Source: Hyposmocoma kahamanoa
Taxonomy: Eukaryota > Arthropoda > Insecta > Lepidoptera > Cosmopterigidae
Length of the DNA: 64,000 bases
Reading direction: 5' to 3'
Assembly: GCF_003589595.1 (NCBI RefSeq)
Contig: NW_020654810.1
Location: 13,006,638 to 13,070,637 of the forward strand
The translations under genes and the position numbers were made by a program. A model generated the notes under the pieces. It was not told the DNA's origin and ran no database searches. It worked only from the letters and a program-made list of their open reading frames with translations. Shown one piece after another: positions 23,901 to 34,995 of the stretch (position 1 is the first letter of the stretch; every line of letters starts with the position of its first letter).

Positions 23901-24603
23901 TAATGTTATGTCCGTTATTATTTTTCATAAAAAATACCTACGTGAAATTACGAATAACTGATGATTTACTTCGACACCAGTCATTTTATAAGTAACAAAG
24001 CCACCTCAAATACGGATCACCCGTCCGATGACAGATGACATTGAGACGATTAGGAACGGTAGAGCAGATTGCGTGTCGATTGTGGGCCTATTGCAGTAGA
24101 TTACAAGATATTGTCGTCTATTGTTTAATTGCGGTCACTTCAGTTTTTTAAGCTGAATGGCCTTAAACTCGTTGGCGTTTTTTAGGTAATATTTGGAACG
24201 GAAGACTTGCGAATTGATTGCGGGCGACATTTACTACGTAATACAAAAATATTGTCCTATTGTTTTTTAGAAGTGAGCAACATTCGTGGTGATTGGAGCC
24301 CTGTCGGAAATTTGTTCCGCTTGCAATATTGCGTCAACTGGGTTCACGTATTGCTGTAATTTCATGTACATTTGTAATGTATTATTTGACAATATTCATA
24401 GCAATGTCGCCGTTTCAACTCTTGTAATAATATAGGAATATAATAAGTCTCTTTTAATGTGTATCTTTGAATTTAGCAAATCTGTGCATCTTTCAAAACA
24501 GACACTTTCCAGTATTGATTACCAGTTCGTTTGATATTGCAACAATCGGTGACATGTTACTGAGAAATAAAGTGAGTTTTGGAAATTATAAGGCATCGAG
24601 TTC
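23901..24603. other. No gene recognised
   Basis: No coding, RNA or repeat signature supported. Confidence 0.45.
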
Positions 24604-24662
24604 TTAAGTTTTCGCGATTGTTACACATAGGATGGTCACGGTTGGCCATGGTCACGGTTGAC
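24604..24662. mobile_element. FB2 foldback fragment
   Basis: The segment cgagttcttaagttttcgcg then attgttacacatagg is the terminal tail of FB2, identical to 27038-27070. It is followed directly by a duplicated catggtcacggttg core, so both arms have been deleted. Confidence 0.65.
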
Positions 24663-25114
24663 TCAAAGAGGGACAAAAGGGAGTAGTACGTAAAATACGT
24701 ACTTGTTTATACATGTAGCTGGTATACTAACTGCACAAAATGTTTCTTATATTATTGGACAAAGGTTAAAATGCCACTAGTCGCCCTTGTCCGATTATTC
24801 TGATAAATGGTAATAATTGTAGAATATAAAGCAAAGCGAGACACGACTTGCGTAACAGTAAATTTTGCTAATATTATTGCACTAACATTAGTGCTATATA
24901 GGATATCGACAGGTTGATTTTATATGGGAAATATTCCCTTGTGATCTATTATTATTCTTTCCATAATTATTTTGGACTTTAATAAAATTATTCTTAAGAT
25001 AATTAAATTTATTGAATGTCACGATGTTTTACTACCATAATATGCAATTATTTTTTTGTGAAATTACTAGTTTGTTGTAATTATTAATACAAATATCGAA
25101 CACAGACAATTTCA
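24663..25114. other. No gene recognised
   Basis: AT-rich; nothing supported. Confidence 0.45.
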
Positions 25115-25290
25115 TTCGATCCGGCTAGATTCGAACCAGAGCTTTCAATATACTGTGTATGACTGAGCTTCGTAACGAACCAGCAGACCTTAAGAAGTTT
25201 TCTATGTGCTTGTTGCAACTCTTTGTTCTTGGTGTTTAACTACTTTTTGCCGTAGCGCCATCTGTAAGAAATGTATGAAAGTTTTTCTTG
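25115..25290 (-). repeat. SINE-3 copy, tRNA-derived
   Basis: Minus-strand head with a B box (ggttcgaatct on that strand, near 25126-25140) and an A-box-like gctcagtcatac, followed by a body with aaccagcagaccttaagaag and ttttgccgtagcgccatctg on the plus strand. The body matches 55861-56075, and the head matches 52562-52625. Confidence 0.65.
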
Positions 25291-25623
25291 GCTCAATATT
25301 AATTATTACTCCCTAGCTCATAAAAAAAATTTCACCTCATGTATATCAAAGAAGTTAATAAGGAGAAGAAAAACAAAACGGAGAAGATAACATTGAAATT
25401 AAATAAATAATAAATAAATAAAATGTTTATTTCAGTAATACAATTATCTTAACAGTGACAGTCGATGGTACCTCCTATTAAGCTTAACAAGCCTGTGTCA
25501 CGAGGTACCGCTCTTCCATAACTATAAAGCACATTTTACATTTTTAATTTGTACTTAATTTAGTGTTTAATTTTTACATTTTTTATTTTTTTACATTTAA
25601 AATTTAACTTGAATCTTAAAACG
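25291..25623. other. Possible retroposon tail, no gene
   Basis: The sequence contains an (aataaata)n run at 25400-25425 and a short gaggtaccg/cggtacctc-type inverted motif around 25467-25510, which may be a LINE 3' end. No coding homology was seen. Confidence 0.35.
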
Positions 25624-25651
25624 TGTGTGTGTGTGTGTGTGTTTGTGTGTG

Positions 25652-25706
<55 letters not shown>

Positions 25707-25716
25707 NNNNNNNNNN

Positions 25717-25763
<47 letters not shown>
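25624..25763. repeat. (TG)n microsatellite with a 10-N gap
   Basis: Nearly uninterrupted TG dinucleotides for about 140 bases, with ten N at 25707-25716. True length is unknown. Confidence 0.97.
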
Positions 25764-25765
<2 letters not shown>

Positions 25766-26329
25766 AACCTGTTGCCACAGATTAAGAAAGTAGTGTTTTT
25801 AAAGCAAGTGTTTCCTTTTACGATTTGGACTGTAGCCATTTTGATAAAGTTTCTTGCAGTCCCTATAACTTTTGGCGCATATTTCTAATTCCTTGTTAGA
25901 GCTCTCATGCCAAAAAAGTTTTGAGGTTGGCGCCGCCCAAATTTGTGAAACAAATATATGCCTGAAGTTCGCGTGACATGCGACAGGAGATATTGAATTT
26001 TGCGCATTAAAAGTACCAAATTCGTTTTAGCGGAATAACTCTAAAACTAAAAGGATTAAAAAAATCCGTAGTGACAGTTGTCGATCATGCATAAATATAA
26101 TTAATTATGTAATTTTTGTCCTAATAACCTGTAGCATTTCGAGGATAAATCGAAAAAATGTGAAAATTAGAGATCATTTCGTGATTTTTATCTATCGAGG
26201 AAACTTTATTGTTTTATGTTTCTGATTAATGTCTATGCTTGAATATACCGTGTAGCTACTCATACAATATTTTATTTTTAACTTTAAAGTGGATTTACTC
26301 TAAAATCAAATCGAATATTAGGAATTTTT
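25764..26329. other. No gene recognised
   Basis: No supportable coding or repeat feature; AT-rich. Confidence 0.45.
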
Positions 26330-26690
26330 CCTCTGCTCCCTCTTAATTAAATTATACAAATGGGCCCATCACTGGTTGAATTGTCTGTTTGCAAATGTTG
26401 TATTTACTTTTGCTACTTGTACCACAATGTTTCTCCTTCTCCACTTCCAAATATTTAGACCATATTTTAGAGACCTATGTTGTCTGAGTACAGTTTGAGT
26501 GATGTAGTTTTCTTACAGCGGCTAAATTTGATAGTTGATACAAGCTGCTAGTGGAACACCTTCTTTTTTTAAAATACATTATTTTAAGCAAATTGCGTTG
26601 TGCACGTTCCAACTCAAGAAAACGAGTTTCAGCAGCTCCACTCCATATAGGATTACAATAAATCAATACAGATTGAACCAAACTCACTAA
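26330..26690 (-). mobile_element. LINE reverse transcriptase C-terminal relic
   Basis: The minus-strand frame 26475-26687 reads LVQSVLIYCNPIWSGAA, LELERAQRNLLKIMYFKKR and SLYQLSNLAAVRKL, which is the region just after the RT palm in CR1-like LINEs. The adjacent frame to about 26340 reads TTFANRQFNQ-like residues near the C-terminus. Frames are broken and RT motifs are lacking. Confidence 0.65.
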
Positions 26691-26770
26691 AATTATTGTT
26701 TATGCCGCCCGCATACAATAAGAACTGACTGAAGTTTTAAATTCCTTTTTAAAAATTAGGTATACTAAGA

Positions 26771-27036
26771 GAAGGGACGAACAAATCGTGTGCATGGTGT
26801 TAAGCGATACGTCTGTCCAATAACAGTTGCAGTGCCACTCAAGAGCTTTAAATCACAAAGATCTGAGGTGCACTGCCATTGCACCCGACCCTGAAGTCCC
26901 ATGTGCCTTTAATTTCGCCAGCACCCTTACCCTTCGCAACTGGAACGCACCAATGCTCATATTACTGCTTGGCGGCAGAAATAGGTTAGGTGGCAGTACT
27001 TACCTGGACGAACTCTTTCACAAGGAGCTCTACTGC
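26771..27036 (-). repeat. SINE-1 copy E, 5' part interrupted by FB2
   Basis: Begins gaagggacgaacaaatcgtg and runs to agctctactgc, where FB2 is inserted. The expected last bases of the SINE head lie beyond the insertion at 27249-27270. Confidence 0.8.
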
Positions 27037-27248
27037 TCGAGTTCTTAAGTTTTCGCGATTGTTACACATAGGAAATGAAACTATTTTTCCGGATTTAAAT
27101 CGCATATATTTCTTTTTTCAAACACACCAACGTTTCGGGCCCTTTACAGGTCCCATGGTCACGGTTGACTGTAAAGGGCCCGAAACGTTGGTTTCTTTGA
27201 AAAATCAAATATACGCGATTTAAATCCGGAAAAATAGTTTCATTTCCT
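27037..27248. mobile_element. FB2 foldback element, complete, 11-bp target duplication
   Basis: Two arms of about 75 bp pair with each other: ggaaatgaaactatttttcc ... cgtttcgggccctttacag on the left and its reverse complement on the right, around a ccatggtcacggttgac centre. An unpaired tail of about 32 bp (cgagttcttaagttttcgcg onward) sits outside the left arm. The flanks agctctactgc at 27026-27036 and 27249-27259 are a direct repeat inside SINE-1, proving the ends. No open frame. The superfamily is not clear; a 9-11 bp duplication excludes Tc1/mariner and piggyBac. Confidence 0.85.
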
Positions 27249-27259
27249 AGCTCTACTGC

Positions 27260-28521
27260 AATTAAAAATCTAGTCTCTATAATAAATCTAAAAGTAAATT
27301 TTTTTTTTATTTACTAAGAGTTAAAAAAAACACAATACATATTGTACAAGGAAATCCATGGCTTTGAGATCAATAGTAGAGGTTTCAGAAAGCATGTCTA
27401 GTTTGGAATGTATCGATATCTCGCAATCGCTGCCGGCTACTCGACGCCGTGTTAGGGCACTCGATACGGAACCACGTTTAATTGTATTGTTTAATTCGAA
27501 CGCAGATACTTATTCGAAGTATTATATAATATCGTGACGAATATAGGTTGCATCAGTTAACAATAACACGTAATTTTAAAGAAGGTGGCATTACTTTCAT
27601 TGGAAATGAAATATCATCGATTCAGTGACATTTACGTATTAAAATAAATTTGCAATTTTAACCTTAATTACTAGAGTAATAACTTTCTCGTTGTTGAAAC
27701 CGTATCACCAAATCAATGAGCACTACCACTTTTATATAATTTAGAAGATTAATCAATTGAAATGTCTTTAAAACTTAAAGTTGTAAATTTGCATTCCCCC
27801 TTTCTTTTTAATAATCAAATTTATGTACATAATATGAAGCAATGTCTAAGAAACCAGTAAATTTCAAGCAGATTATCCCAACCATAACAAGCTTATTGTA
27901 AAGAAGTACAGTCTTTCGCAAATAATCAGTCGATCGAAATATTTTTAAAATTATTGATACAGTTAAATTGCTACGTACTTGGCAAGAACAATTCAAAATC
28001 GCTCACTTGAATCAAAGCCTGTTACAATTACATTTGTGTGGTGCGTGCTCATAACTAAATTAATTATAACTCGGACAAATAAAACCTAAAGGCAAGCATT
28101 TCAAGCTTTTCACAAGTTTTGAGCTTGATATTACATGCATAGCCATAAGTTACGCACGTGTATTATACACATAATCGTCAAACCTCTTCAAAAGATACCT
28201 GTGCTGATTGGTAGCAAAAGTTCGAATTGATAATCATATTGATTATGTAATGGACTTGGTGAGTAGTCACACGAGCTGCAATCAGACTGCATTACGACTG
28301 GAGTACGGCTAGATTTCATTCCAACTACTGTTTTGCAGTTTACAAGTCGGAATCCAGCTTATGTAAGTATACCTTAAAGATCCTAACTTCCTTAGGAGCA
28401 TTTAATTAATAAAACGCTGATCGTATAAAGTTTTTATTATGATAATTATAGAAAAGTAAACCAAATAAGTGAAAATACAAGGGTTATAATCAACTTACTA
28501 TAATAATAATAATTTTTTATA
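27260..28521. other. No gene recognised
   Basis: AT-rich. The minus-strand open frame 27808-27996 has no motif. Confidence 0.5.
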
Positions 28522-28813
28522 CAAGTGACAGGACCAATAAGTCGTGCGCGTGATGGTAAGCTACACGCCTGTCCATAACAGTTGCAGTGCCACTCAGAGC
28601 ATTAAATCGCAAAGATCTGAGGGGCACTGCCATTGCGCCCATCACCCTGAGACATACGTTGACATGTCCCATGTGCCTGTAATTTCACTAGCACGCTTAC
28701 CCTTCAAAACTGGAACGCAATAATCCTAACATTATGCTTGGCGGCAGAAATAGGTATGGTGGCAGTACTTCCCTGGACGAACTTTTTCACAAGGAGCTCT
28801 ACTGCTACTAAAC
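28522..28813 (-). repeat. SINE-1 copy F, full length
   Basis: Spans caagtgacaggaccaataag to tctactgctactaaa with all landmarks and a T-run just upstream at 28513-28518 (reversed poly-A). It is one of the least altered copies. An AT palindrome (taaacatatata and its complement) follows at about 28833-28860. Confidence 0.85.
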
Positions 28814-28914
28814 ATCTATGTACATTAATATATAAACATATATATTAACATATATGTTTAGTAGTTTAGTATAAACATATATGTATATTTATACTTAGTG
28901 CTTAGGGTTTGCTG

Positions 28915-29125
28915 CGTCTCTTGACATCTGCCGCATGTCAAGCGAGCTGTGGGCAAAGATCACCACGGAATGAATCCCACCAAAATATCTGACGCAAACA
29001 TGGAAGACCCAGAAGGAGATAGCGTGACGATCTAACACGTCTTATATCAAATCTTGGCCTGGAGTGAAGAAAGGGAAAGGAGCCTTTTGCCCTGCAGTGG
29101 GATAGTAGCGGCTGTAGAATGAAAA
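28915..29125 (+). mobile_element. Probable RTE-like LINE C-terminal relic
   Basis: The plus strand reads QTWKTQKEIA, then after a stop a stretch ending CPAVG before a stop, the usual final residues of some lepidopteran endonuclease-RT elements. The match is short and stop-ridden, so assignment is tentative. Confidence 0.35.
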
Positions 29126-30890
29126 ATTGGTGAGTCGTGTAAATGAATTAAAAGAAAAACTTCTGAACAGGGTTTCATACACGTTCATTCGATAATTATA
29201 ATATTTTATGCGTAATGGAAATTGGTAAAATTATCAGTTAGTTTTATAAGGTTGTTTAACAAATGTAATAAGTCTTCAGCCCGTAATAGCATAGTAGATA
29301 CGTGATAGATCTGAGTTAGCGGAGACGAGGAAAAGAGAGAAAGGATATTTGAATTCCGCTATTGATTGTTTCTACAACAAACACGACGAAGTCACTTTTT
29401 ATTTTTTTTAAACTGTTCACTGGTTATTTAAAAAAAACAGGTAATTATGTAAAAGGCGTAGACATCCGATAGATAGAGAAATCAAACAGTTCTTTGCACC
29501 AGTTGCGTAGTAATTACGCTAGAACATTCGCTCTATTAAAGCAGCTATAAAAGCTTAAATTAAAATTTCGAAAGTCTTGTTAATGATCGTAACGCCCACG
29601 CAAAACGTGGGGATTGTTCAATCAAGGCTGAACATTTAGTTTACGCAGAGTTTATCTTAAACATACATTCTTTAACTATAGCATGGTAATTAATATTAAT
29701 GACGAAAAATAAATTTATTAATTATTAAGCAATACAAAAAGAAATCACCGGTTAATCTGTATTCCAATGACAACTGTACGCCCCGTTTGAAAACAATGAG
29801 ATCTTTGGGAATAATAAATAAATTTAAAGACTAAAAAGAAATGTTATGTATCATGTTTACAGCAAAAAAATTGTATATTCTACATAAATTACTTACTGAA
29901 ACACGAATTTTCAGCCTTGTATAAGTTCTGTCCAATAATAATCAATAAATCTTCTATGTTACTATAAACCTATAAAAGTGTTTTGTAGAGCCACCAAGTT
30001 TCATATTTATAAGTTTTCTTTATAAATGTTTAAAAAAAAGTATTTGGTGTAATATTGTGTTAAGTAGTTGATGGCAGACTTTGAAAGGCGTTGTTTTAGT
30101 ATCGCAAGCAACAGTTTTTGGTGAGGAAAACTTTAAAATTCGAAATAAGTGTTTTTAAGCCGCTTAATACGAATCAAACCAATTTTTTTTAAAATTATCG
30201 GTAGCAGCTAAGATAGAGGGCTTAGTGATGGAGAAGATTAAATGCAAATACAAAAAATTTAAAAAAAAATTACTAACTTAAATATAACTCATATTTGGAG
30301 AATGTTGTTAATTAATTAATAAACAATAATTAATGCTGTACTGTATTACCGTTTTACAATAATAGCAATGTTAGTCTATATAAAAACAAAATAAAATTAC
30401 AGGTAATTATAAATATCAGTGGATCAATAAATATGTCCTTATCGTGAGTGAATTAGCTACAATAACAAGCAACAGGTTGGTCATTGAAAAGGTATTTGTT
30501 ATGAACATAGCAGTACTGTACTACAGTTTTGTGACATCATGATTGTTAAAGACTTTGTCATAAAAGTATAGGTAAGATATTATTTAAAGTGAATTAAAAT
30601 CTGTAGACAAAAATGCTAGGTTATATGATAAATTTGCGACCTCTATAGTGCCTCCATCACATTTTGTAACTTTGTTGTATACTTAATGTACATTTCATAT
30701 CAAACCCACAACATGTAATTGTAGTTATTTATAAGTACACACCTTGTGGTACTAAGTACCCAAGGTCTGGCAACGCCCCGTTCGCTTTCGGCTAATGAAG
30801 TAGAAATAAGTGATAAATAGTGACATTGGTGATACATATTTTAACTTGACAACTTTGACATGACAATATAATAAGAATATTTTTTCACAT
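29126..30890. other. Long AT-rich stretch, no gene recognised
   Basis: No supportable feature. Confidence 0.5.
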
Positions 30891-31000
30891 ATGCAAAGCA
30901 ATTTAATTATGTGGACATGCCTGCGAACTACAGCTTATGCCCTTTCGTTGAGAGAGGAGCTCTGTGCCCAGCAGCGGGACTATATATACACAAACTGTTA
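30891..31000 (+). mobile_element. Short LINE-derived tail (tentative)
   Basis: The frame at 30891 reads ALSLREELCAQQRDYIYT, which resembles the end of a lepidopteran LINE-derived repeat in which a gcccagcagtgggac-like block is usual. Only about 90 bp match. Confidence 0.3.
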
Positions 31001-31261
31001 TAATTATTGGTGGATTTGTCCGTGCTTTTGTTACCACGAGAAAAGAGAGGCCAGGATAAATAATTTAGGTACTGTATACTTTGGTGTGTTTACATGGGTT
31101 GACGAGATTAAAATAAAAACATCTATTTATATACAGAGATACGAGACAAGAGCGAATACAATTTGTTTTATTTTTCGTATGAGAACATAACTTCATTTCC
31201 AAATTCAAATCATGACAATCTATTGGCAATCTCTTTGTAACTTTTATGATTGTATTTTCCT

Positions 31262-31557
31262 AGCAGTAGAGCTTTTTGTGAAAAGGTTCGTTCAAGTACA
31301 GCCACCTTACCTATTTCTGCCGCCAAGCTGTAATATCAGCATTACTGTGTTCCGGTTTTGAAGGGTTAAGGGTGCTGGTGAAATTACAAGCACATGAGAC
31401 TTGTCAACTAATGTTTCAAAGTAACGGGTGCAGTGGCAGTGCGCCTCATACCTTTGCGATTTAAAGCTCAGAGTGGCAATGCTACTGTTATGGATACGCG
31501 TGTAGCTTACCATCAGACGCACGACTTGTTCGTCCCGTCACTTGATGTCATAAAAAA
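31262..31557 (+). repeat. SINE-1 copy G, full length with poly-A
   Basis: Contains every SINE-1 landmark in sense orientation, ending cccgtcacttgatgtcat and a seven-A run at 31550-31556. This copy fixes the orientation of the family as retroposon-like. It directly abuts the LINE ORF that follows. Confidence 0.85.
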
Positions 31558-32748
31558 ATGTGCATAATAAACTATTTCGACAGCTTTAAATGTTTAGGGA
31601 TGCCCCGAATGACTTATATATGTAGAACATCTCCCACGTGGCTTTTTGAGCGAGACGTGGCCCTTGTAGATGATGTACTCAGAGTTACGCTGGAGATAGT
31701 GCTAAACATAAGTCTTACTCTACCACAGTGGTGTCAAGCTGCACTTCCCATTAGGCATGGTGGACTTGGAGTGCGTCGAGTGCAAGATGTGGGCTTTGTG
31801 GCGTTTCTGGCTTCGTCTTATGGCTCTGCGGATCTCGTTGCTCGCATTTTAGCTCAAAATGGCAGCGGTATTCGCATACCATTCCAAGCAGAAGCTCTTA
31901 CCTGGTGGTCAAGTCTTTGCCCAAGCGACGAGCACCCGGATAATCCTAGTTTGCAGAGAAATTGGGACGACGTTCTATGCGAACGAAGGTATAGTTCCTT
32001 GTTGGAGGGTGCTTCGGGTGCCGATGTGGCCCGTCTGAGAGCGGTTGCTAAATCAGAATCGGGAGCGTGGTTACACGCTTTGCCATCTCCCCAGTTGGGT
32101 ACTTTGCTCGACAACACATCTTTAAGGATAGCAGTAGCACTGAGATTGGGAAGCAAGGTTTGTGAACCACACCGCTGTGTGTGTGGGGCTATGGTGAGGG
32201 AGGACGGACACCACGGTTTGAGCTGCCAAAGGTGTGCGGGTCGTTTTCCCAGACACCATGCCATTAATGACATTGTGCGACGGGCGATGGTGTCGGCTAA
32301 TGTCCCTTGCGTGCTCGAGCCCCCGGCCCTGAGTCGAATAGACGGTAAAAGGCCGGACGGTTTGACATTGGTTCCTTGGCGGAAAGGTCGTTGTCTTCTG
32401 TGGGACGCAACATGCGTAAGTACTTTTGCTGCGTCCCACATAAGACAAACTTCGCAGATGGCGGGTTCCGCGGCGGAAAGTGCCGCGAAACTAAAACACG
32501 CGAAATATTCTGCCTTGGAGCCTGTGTACGACTTTGTACCGGTCGCGGTCGAGACGGCGGGGCCTTGGGGTTCGGAAGCTCGGGACCTATTTAAAGAGTT
32601 GGGTCGCCGAGTCAGAGACAGGGGCTGCGATCACCGCTCTGGGTCGTGGTTGGTTCAGCAGGTGTCCATTGCTGTCCAGCGAGGCAATGCTGCCAGTATA
32701 ATGGGAACTTTTGCCCCGGGTACGATACAGGGCGGGATTTCTTTTTAA
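31558..32748 (+). CDS. LINE C-terminal region with restriction-like endonuclease motif, 5' truncated
   Basis: A continuous 396-codon frame with no stop. The N-terminal third (TYICRTSPTWL, QWCQAALPIRHGGLGVRR) matches the post-RT region of a LINE-type protein. Residues about 208-236 form a Cys/His cluster (CVCGA ... HHGLSCQRCAGRFPRHH). Residues about 264-282 read KRPDG, then WDATC sixteen residues later, an RPD...D arrangement like that of restriction-like endonucleases at the C-terminus of R2/R4/Dong-type LINEs. A conserved tail (RGNAASIMGTF) runs to the stop. The RT domain is absent, so the first methionine at 31558 is not a true start and homology begins at about 31580. It is GC-richer than its surroundings. 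The clade is inferred from motifs, and the protein cannot be functional alone. Confidence 0.65.
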   Translation: MCIINYFDSFKCLGMPRMTYICRTSPTWLFERDVALVDDVLRVTLEIVLNISLTLPQWCQAALPIRHGGLGVRRVQDVGFVAFLASSYGSADLVARILAQNGSGIRIPFQAEALTWWSSLCPSDEHPDNPSLQRNWDDVLCERRYSSLLEGASGADVARLRAVAKSESGAWLHALPSPQLGTLLDNTSLRIAVALRLGSKVCEPHRCVCGAMVREDGHHGLSCQRCAGRFPRHHAINDIVRRAMVSANVPCVLEPPALSRIDGKRPDGLTLVPWRKGRCLLWDATCVSTFAASHIRQTSQMAGSAAESAAKLKHAKYSALEPVYDFVPVAVETAGPWGSEARDLFKELGRRVRDRGCDHRSGSWLVQQVSIAVQRGNAASIMGTFAPGTIQGGISF

Positions 32749-33119
32749 ATTAAGTATATTTAACGTGAATCTCACTTTTTTTTGTATTAGATTACCTATT
32801 GACGAAGCCTTGTGCTGATCTTTAGGTTATACATTTTATTATTGTTCATAAATGCATTTTGTAAATTTTGGAATAAATGAATTTGACTTTAAATGTACTA
32901 TGTGATATAGTTATTACTAAAGATAGGTAATTACTTAGTGTACATTCCGCATATTAGCTTGGTGCAGCAAGCGAACAGTTAGCTAGGTGACTGAAAATCA
33001 GCAATGCTGAGTCTTTAACCTTTTTGTCCACATCACTCAACTGTTTATTTCTACTCGTTTTTTAAGTGTTGTGTTCCTTATGTTTAGTGGAGAAATAAAT
33101 ACCTTTTTATTTTTTATTT
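32749..33119. other. LINE 3' flank and AT-rich spacer
   Basis: The first 150 bases (to about 32900, ending in an AT-rich tail) probably include the 3' untranslated region of the preceding LINE. No gene follows. Confidence 0.4.
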
Positions 33120-34410
33120 TATTTATGTTGTATGGAATCCTCATCAATCATATCATGTCAACCTATCGCCATATGTTCGAAAGAGTAGCCTTCTAAGTCC
33201 ACTCGAATGGAACGTTCACTCATGAAATCCGATATCCAATTGCAAATGAAGCCCATAACATGGAAGCTTGCTTAAAAGGCTTGCGTGTCAAACCCTGTCA
33301 AAGGCTTTAGAAATGTCCAAAGACACTGCAAGTGCTTCGCCTTGCTTTTCTGTAACCTCGCTCAATATGTGACAGGCATACACAATAAGTTCCCCGGTGG
33401 ATCGCCCTCACTGAGGAGGTCATTGTCTTCAATGTATCACAGGAGATGGTTGTTGAGTACACGTTCCATAGTCTTGCAGAGTATGGAAGTGACTGAGATA
33501 CGTCTATAGTTGACAGGTTCAGCTCTGCTTCCCCTTTTGGGTCAGGTTGCACGTTTGCAAACTTCCACGACCTGGGAACTACACCAGTCTCAAGTGAGAG
33601 GCGATGCAGGCGTATGAGAACAGGAGACAGCTCAGGCGCACGTAGGACTTCTAGCCGGCTATATTAAAGGCTTTCTTCAGACTCCGAGTACTCAGAGCTT
33701 TGCGCAGTCGAGCATCTGCCCGTGCTTGGTACGCGGACTGCGTTTGTGCTTCAGCACGACTGCAGTGAGCGTGTGGCCCATTGGGTATATCGGAGTATGG
33801 TATGTAATACTCCATACCCAAACGCAAGACCTCGACTACGGCATCAGCACAGCTCGACGAGTCTCCTGAAGAAAAGCAAACCTGCCAAGGATATGAGACA
33901 AAGAAATGGCGCATTTCATCCCAATCTCTTAACCTGTATCGCCACACTCATCTCATACCACTAAGGCCATGATGGGTGGGGAGTATATGGATACAGTTTT
34001 CACCAGACATGGGTCGGAAGTACCCAGTGGGGCATCCAGAACCACAGAGTATCGGTCCGGATCAGTTGTCAGCAGAAGGTCCAAGCAATTAGCGGTATGA
34101 GAGTCAACATCTGGTATCCTAGTGGCGTACTGACAAGCTGGGATAGGCTTAGTTTACGTTAACGCAAGTTTACGCGTCTCTCTCCGAGCGTGATCGGTCA
34201 TCTGGTATGAATAACCATTCTTGATGATCCTTATCCAGAGTATACCCGTAGATAAGATACGCCGTGTCAGTCGGACGGCTGCTCTGCGTCTCGGTGAGGA
34301 ACAGCAGCTGCGGTTTATCGGTTTCAAGATGATGATGGACCATATAGAGATTTGAGTGCAGACCTCGGATGTTAGTGAGGTGTTTTTTAGTGGGAGGACG
34401 TGCAACCGCT
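33120..34410 (-). mobile_element. LINE-J copy 1: jockey-like endonuclease and RT, 3' truncated
   Basis: Reading the minus strand from right to left: 34410-34160 endonuclease N-terminal motifs (LTNIRGLHSNLYMVHHHLET, LLFLTETQ); 34150-33960 endonuclease end (DSHTANCLDLLLTTDPDRYS, LGTSDPCLVKTVS); 33947-33651 linker (RLRDWDEMRHFF, GMEYYIP); 33650-33120 RT (APELSPVLIRLHRLSLETGV, then a KAFDxV region and SLLSKLPCYGL) in several frames. It has many frameshifts and lacks the palm motif with YADD and everything after it. The 5' untranslated region continues at 34411-34995. Same family as 47640-48705. Confidence 0.8.
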
Positions 34411-34995
34411 ATATAAACTTATTACCCTTTCTGTTTTTCATTTCATTGTTTTAGGGAAGTGAATAGTGTTCAACCAAGCAGCAAACCTCACACTGCCACA
34501 CGAGGGTACAATCGGTTTGGAGACCGCGGGGACGCCCGAACCCCCCCGGAGATGTCCACCTGGTCCTCCCTTCTGGTAGCCAAACGGCAAGGTGGAGCAT
34601 TCCGGGATTTTTCGTTAGGTGGCGAGGCAGCCTTTCACGGGTGGCTTTCCCGCTACTTGGGCCCCCAACTTCCCACAGTCGGTCAGTTGTAGCGTGCTTC
34701 GGATCCCGCTAGCCTCCAGAATCGAGTGCTCAGTGTGGCAGTACAAGCAGCTACAACTTGTCGTCAGACACAATGCAGCTATTCAGACCCAACCTCCTAA
34801 TGGCAACTCCCGAACACGAGTCGGAACACGGTGGCGACCATATGGCGACTCGACTACGTCGGGAGAGTGATGACTAGACTTACCACGGCCGAAGCCTACC
34901 GCTAGTAATTGTTGCCCTTTAGCACCATTCAGGGGTCACTGGTAGGGTCTCGAGGGCAAACCTACGGAAGCGAGCAACATCAACCCCCTAATGAT
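34411..34995 (-). mobile_element. LINE-J copy 1: 5' untranslated region and 5' terminus
   Basis: About 585 bp immediately 5' of the endonuclease on the minus strand, matching 48081-48705 almost throughout (for example gggtacaatcggtttggaga, cattccgggatttttcgtta, gagtcggaacacgg). Both copies start at the same terminus, gggggttgatgttgctcgc on the minus strand, so this is a true 5' end. The plus-strand open frames here are shadows. The block likely carries the internal promoter, as in other jockey-type LINEs, which is inference. Confidence 0.75.

Noticed and set aside
25597..25888. Thr-His and Val-Cys repeat open frames
   Set aside because: Translation of the (TG)n microsatellite.
31854..32441. 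195-codon minus-strand open frame
   Set aside because: Antisense shadow of the LINE ORF on the plus strand, with no recognisable protein motif.
34459..34870. Plus-strand open frames of 77 and 83 codons, repeated at 48198-48547
   Set aside because: They are antisense to the LINE-J 5' region and are kept in both copies only because the DNA is a repeat.
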